Below, one piece after another: positions 60,036 to 64,000 of a stretch of 64,000 nucleotides of DNA (position 1 is the stretch's first letter; each line of letters begins with the position of its first letter). The DNA lies in assembly GCF_947179165.1 (NCBI RefSeq), contig NC_077245.1:52310286-52374285 (forward strand), given 5' to 3'. Source of the stretch: Solanum dulcamara. Taxonomy: Eukaryota > Streptophyta > Magnoliopsida > Solanales > Solanaceae. Position numbers and translations under genes: made by a program. The notes under the pieces are model-generated. The model was not told the DNA's origin. It worked only from the letters and a program-made list of their open reading frames with translations, and did no database searches.

Positions 60036-61104
60036 TACATTTGAGGCCTCTGCCTTAGATATACCTGGTACAGCATTTTATAGTCTACGGCTATCACCAT
60101 TCTGAGAACCACCTTAAGCACTACCTCGAGCTCTACCCTAGTCATCCCTGGTGCCGCCTCTAGCACTCTGTGAAGCACAACAAACCTTTGGAGCTGAAGT
60201 ACTACGCACAACCTGTGACCCTGACTGAGCAACAAAAGAATCAAGCCTAGGAAAATCCTTGGCCTTATGCCCAAACTCCTCACAAACAAAACAACCGCAA
60301 GGACCTAGACCTCGTTGTGCATAAACAAAAGAGTCTATACGTCCTCTTTGTCCTGATGAGCCACAATTCATACCCTGACTTATCTAAATAGGACTGGGTC
60401 TACTAATACTATCTGTACCATAAATTGCGGCATGAGCTGGTCTACCTTGAGAACCCTATTTGCTTGGACCCAAATACCCTCTACCTCTGATGAATAGCCA
60501 CTAAATTGACCCTGATGATGGAACCTATTGGTGCCATCCTATCTAGCATATTAGATACTCTCAATCATCTTGGCATGTTCAATAATACTCTTAATGTATC
60601 ACCAAAGGTTGTGGCCTCATAAAGATAATCGGTGAACCCCTTCACTAACTTATGAATCCGTTCAAATTCGATAGGAATACTCGACAAGGCATAGTAGGCC
60701 AACTCATGAAAATGAGCCTTATACTCAGAAACTAATAGAGAACCCTGATCTAATCTACAAAACTCATCCTTGCTCTGATCGCAAAGACTATATGGCATAA
60801 ACCTCTTGAGAGATACCTCAATAAATTGCTCCCAACTCATCATAGGAGAACTAACAGGCCTAGAAGTAAGCACCAATATCCACCATTCCTTTGCCACTCC
60901 TGCAAATTGAAATGAGATATAAGACACTTCATGTGTCTCCAAGATACCCGGGTTGAACAACTTGTCCTAACACTTGGTCAAAAAGTCATAAGTCTCCTTA
61001 CGAGTCATACCATCAAATTTGGGAGGAAATACTCTGACAAATCTCTAAAAACTCTTCTGCTCCAAAGTAGACATAACAATACTAGCAAAAATTAGTGGAG
61101 CCAT
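60036..61104 (-). pseudogene. Element C Gag with zinc knuckle
   Basis: Gag would start at ATG 61104 (MAPLIFASIVMSTLEQKSF then a stop) and reads VFPPKFDGMTRKETYDFLTK, with a second stop. The longest open part (60565-60960) has FQFAGVAKEWWI, SWEQFIEVSLKRFMPYSLCD and KDEFCRLDQGSLLVSEYKAH, the conserved Gag core. Farther on a CCHC knuckle CGCFVCEEFGHKAKDFP lies at about 60240-60300, with the last Cys apparently changed. Gag packages the RNA. The stops are mostly TAG/TAA at sites where Q (CAG/CAA) would be expected. Confidence 0.82.
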
Positions 61105-61293
61105 GGATCTTGGAGGAATGAAAAAGGAGTCTAATTATATAACCAAAATTTAAAATCCAACACTTGATGTCTAACCGACCATTTTCCACTTCTTCAGTCT
61201 GCTGCTCCACATCCTCATACTCATAATTGGACTCGAGTGGGGCCTCACTATATCATCCTTAAGTAAGATTTTCCATCTCAAAATCGAACATTA

Positions 61294-61305
61294 CCTCTAA
61301 TGCCA
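61294..61305 (-). other. Decayed primer-binding site of element C
   Basis: CCTCTAATGCCA on the plus strand differs at three positions from GCTCTGATACCA, the complement of the iMet PBS. It lies between the gag start and the 5' LTR, where the PBS is expected. Confidence 0.6.
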
Positions 61306-61310
61306 AAAGA

Positions 61311-64000
61311 ATAGATTATAGGTATACAACACTTGATATGAATAACTCGCATGAAAGGAATCAATGGAAGGAATTTCTCCAATTAAGAGTCTTGTAGCCT
61401 CTCAAAGATAAATTTTTAGATTTTTCTTTATAATTATTTTAATTATTGTTATGTCTCTTCTTCACACCTATGAATACCCACCTTATTTCATTATTTTGTT
61501 CATAAAGCTTTCTCAAAAAACGCTTCTCTCTATACACTTGTTACTCAGTTTCAAAATATAGTTTTAGTTCTTAGTAGTATAGAAATACTATTCTGGTGAT
61601 TCATATATACTGAGTAGTACACAAAATGCTCCGGCGAGGAGAAAAGGCTAGGATTCAAAAGTGTTCATTAAGTCCTTCGATTCTGAGTAAAGCTTCAAAT
61701 TCCAGGTATGTAAGGCTTCAATGAGAGTGTTCCTTCTACTCTCATGCGTAAAGTATTTTGATTATATGATAAATTATGTTTATTTACCCAATTCTCTTTA
61801 AGCTTTACTCTAAGTTATGTGGGTGTTTATCCATGGGTTCTTCCACCCATGTAGTCCAAACTCTTTCAAATAAATATCTTGATTTCAAGTAATATGTTCT
61901 TATGGGTAATTCTTATTTCTACTTAATAGCATGAATCATGGTTAAACTACTGATTATTGGTCTATTTTGATGCAAAATTATTTCATATGTATGGATTGAT
62001 GGTTTGCAAGTATTTTCTCTACTTAGCCCTTTAAAGGTTCTTGAAATTTCATGGTGGGTTGTTTAAAGCATGATTTTTAATTAATGGATTTCAAAGTATT
62101 TATGCATAATTTCATTTACATACATGTTTGAAAGTTGAAGTGATTTAAACCCACCTAGTTTTACTATATTTTCAATAAAGTTTGACTTGAAATCTTTGAC
62201 TCCAAATAAATATTTATGAAAGCAATGTATATGATCAAAAGGAGTCTTATGAATAAAAGAATGATGAAATGCTATGAATGATGGATTCTTTATGCAATAA
62301 GGACAATTCTTGCATATTTGAATCACCAAATATTTTAATGAGCTATTCTACCGAATATGATATTTTGAATTCTCAAGCAATATGGTATGACTATTTTGAA
62401 GTATTGAACTAATTCGTGGGATTGACTTAGCACTGAATGGGTCATTGAGGTGAGATTCGGTAAGGGAATCCTAGTAGCAACCCCTTGTTTAATTAACTAT
62501 GTGACAACATATGAGCCCTTATAGGATTAGTCTAATGGATCCATGAAAGCCCTTAAACTTATAGTTAAAGAATGAATGTAAAGTTGACTGAGTTCTACCC
62601 TATACAAGTAGACTTCCCAGCCAATGTAGGGGGTTATGCTGGATTCCATGTAATAGCTCACATGGTCTTAATATCGGTTATAGTCAACTTACCATAAATG
62701 AACGTTTCAAATGCTATTTACATGATTACTCATGCATGTATATATCCACATATGTATGATTTAAATGATATCTACTTGATTACTCATGCATGCACTCATT
62801 TATGTACTTTACCTTATAAATGTCCTAAATGTTTTACATTGTAGCATGCCTACATACTTAGTACATTCAAAGTACTAACGCATACTCTTTTGCCTACATG
62901 ATATCACCATGTAGGTCTCAGTGCTCCTCCTCATTCTCTTCCATGTGGCTGCTTAAGATTTCGTTGAAGGCTACTTTTGGTGAGTTCCCATGTTCTGGGA
63001 ACACCACTCCTTTATCTTTCTAGCTTATGATATGTTGAGACCTTTAGACACCTACTATGACATTTCTTTTTATTATGATTAAGGGTGAGCTAGGGACTTT
63101 TCTTAGCCCCATTATATCTAAAAGTTAGAGGTATTGTTGGACAAATGTAAGTTGAAGATTTACTATTATGGTTTTCGCTTATTTTTTATCATTACTTATG
63201 AAAGGCTAAATGAATGCTAAGAGACTTGTTTGAGGTACTTTTGGGTTCCTCATTCGCCATGTCACGTCTAGGCCCTAGGCTTGGGCCGTGACAAGTATAA
63301 AGAGCATCTACTACAACCTTTGAGTATGAAGTACATCACGAGTCTCTAAATAAAAATAAAGACTGAAATAGAATATGGAACTAATGGTGATCCAAAACAC
63401 AGGATCTTACCACTAATGCAAAATTAGTCTGTCCACTAGAGGTGATCAACCACCACGAGTACCCTGACTAGAACCTGCATCAAAAGTGACACAAAAGTAG
63501 GGGTGACTACAATACACATGTCATCAATAGGTTTGACCGACGGAGTATAAGGGATTAACAAAACTTATAAAATAAGCTAAGGAACACTTTCACCTGCATA
63601 CAAAAAAGTCTTACTCTGGTGTCGGTGCTGTCAATTTATAAAGAATAGTGCGAGTAAATTAAGCACATATGATCATACAGTTCCACATATCATCAGACAA
63701 GTCAAATAACAAAAAGATTAATGCAATAAAATCTAATGTGGTGATGCAATGATGTGATAGTACGGTAGAAACAAGGCTGTCGTAAAATCTGTCAAGGTAA
63801 GGCCTCCATAAAAGGACCCATAGGGAACTTGCATTCCATATACCAAATTATAATCTCAATATCTCAACAACTTGTCACCTTTCTTGTGGTCAAGGATATA
63901 AGAAAGTGTCTTATTTTCTTTCTCAAAAAGAATTTCCACATTTCTCAACTTTTCAAGATCCATGATATGATGAATGAGCATGAATGAATCAAAAATATAG
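61311..64000 (-). repeat. 5' LTR of element C, split and running off the window
   Basis: The first about 100 bp (61311-61410, GAGTCTTGTAGCCTCTCAAAG) are LTR-like but diverged from 47172-47320. Clear homology resumes at 63294 (GTATAAAGAGCATCTACTAC), matching 47322 onward, and continues to the window end. The interruption is the LTR listed next. Confidence 0.65.
61410..63293 (+). repeat. B-family-like LTR inserted in element C 5' LTR
   Basis: The right end is exact: GTCTAGGCCCTAGGCTTGGG then CCGTGACA, corresponding to the reverse complement of element B's LTR start. Inner landmarks are shared with 21666-23902, including ATCCATGGGTTC near 61830 and GTACTAACGCATACTCTTTTGCC at about 62872. The left end is not defined: no TGTAAGAC start and no CCACGG-rich block are visible, so it is 5'-truncated or more distantly related. 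A target duplication was not established. Confidence 0.6.

Larger units (their letters stand above)
47172..64000 (-). mobile_element. Ty3/gypsy element C (minus), with three nested insertions
   Basis: The 3' LTR starts at 47172 (TGTTACAACCC) and ends at 53172 (GAGACA) when LINE-2 is included. The internal region spans 53173 to about 61311, and the 5' LTR follows and runs off the window. LTR identity is shown by 47322-48020 matching 63294-64000. On the minus strand the order from high to low is gag, zinc knuckle, protease, RT, RNase H, integrase and integrase C-terminal part, the gypsy order. Nested insertions are LINE-2 in the 3' LTR, a long-LTR gypsy remnant inside RT, and a B-family LTR inside the 5' LTR. 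All coding parts are broken. Confidence 0.88.

Noticed and set aside
1..64000. CRISPR arrays, tRNA or rRNA genes, organellar inserts
   Set aside because: No spaced identical short repeats, cloverleaf-like sequences or rRNA motifs were seen on reading both strands. A dedicated scan was not possible.

Overview
The window is nuclear plant DNA, most likely from a Solanaceae genome, although the genus cannot be fixed from the sequence alone. The reasons are one intron-rich plant gene (COP9 signalosome subunit 2) surrounded by nested Ty3/gypsy, Ty1/copia, LINE, RTE and MITE copies, AT-rich intergenic DNA, and LTRs and MITEs of types I associate with Solanaceae. There is no bacterial-style operon, CRISPR array or recognisable tRNA/rRNA gene.

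Layout. 1-826: gypsy LTR remnant. 2285-6565: 5'-truncated L1-type LINE (LINE-1) with reverse-transcriptase C-terminus, RNase H and a long 3' region. 6706-19381: minus-strand gypsy element A, whose 5' LTR was split by a gag-only gypsy element B (12890-18626, TSD ATAAA). 21666-23902: solo LTR of the B family with a perfect TSD (AGAAA). 24373-25196: MITE-like element split by an RTE LINE 3' fragment. 25808-32419: CSN2 on the minus strand, 12 exons, 439 aa, the only intact host gene, with a hAT-like MITE in intron 3 and a small MITE about 200 bp upstream of the ATG. 33540-34415: another LTR remnant. 34702-36266 and 38631-45780: two paralogous copies of a segment holding the 5' part of a LINE; the second was split by a structurally complete copia element (38799-43977, TSD GTTGT). 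Between them lie two copia 3' fragments and a second hAT-like MITE. 47172 to the window end: minus-strand gypsy element C, itself hit by LINE-2 (48259-51870), by a long-LTR gypsy remnant (55741-59198) and by a B-family LTR (about 61410-63293).

Most unusual signal. Both LINE copies carry, downstream of RNase H, a long open region built from a repeating unit of about 169-170 codons: a Cys box (C-x8-C-x6-C), two GDV-x-RAT boxes 56 codons apart, and a hydrophobic segment. LINE-1 has one unit and LINE-2 has three. All spacings are exact multiples of three (108, 168, 507, 510 nt), and the reading frame stays open for 787 codons in LINE-2. This looks like an extra, expandable third ORF in a plant LINE lineage, or else a strongly constrained structured 3' region.

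Apart from CSN2, which encodes a scaffold subunit of the nuclear deneddylase that regulates cullin-RING ligases, the window is a layered record of transposon insertions, several of which can be ordered in time from target-site duplications and paralogous empty sites.
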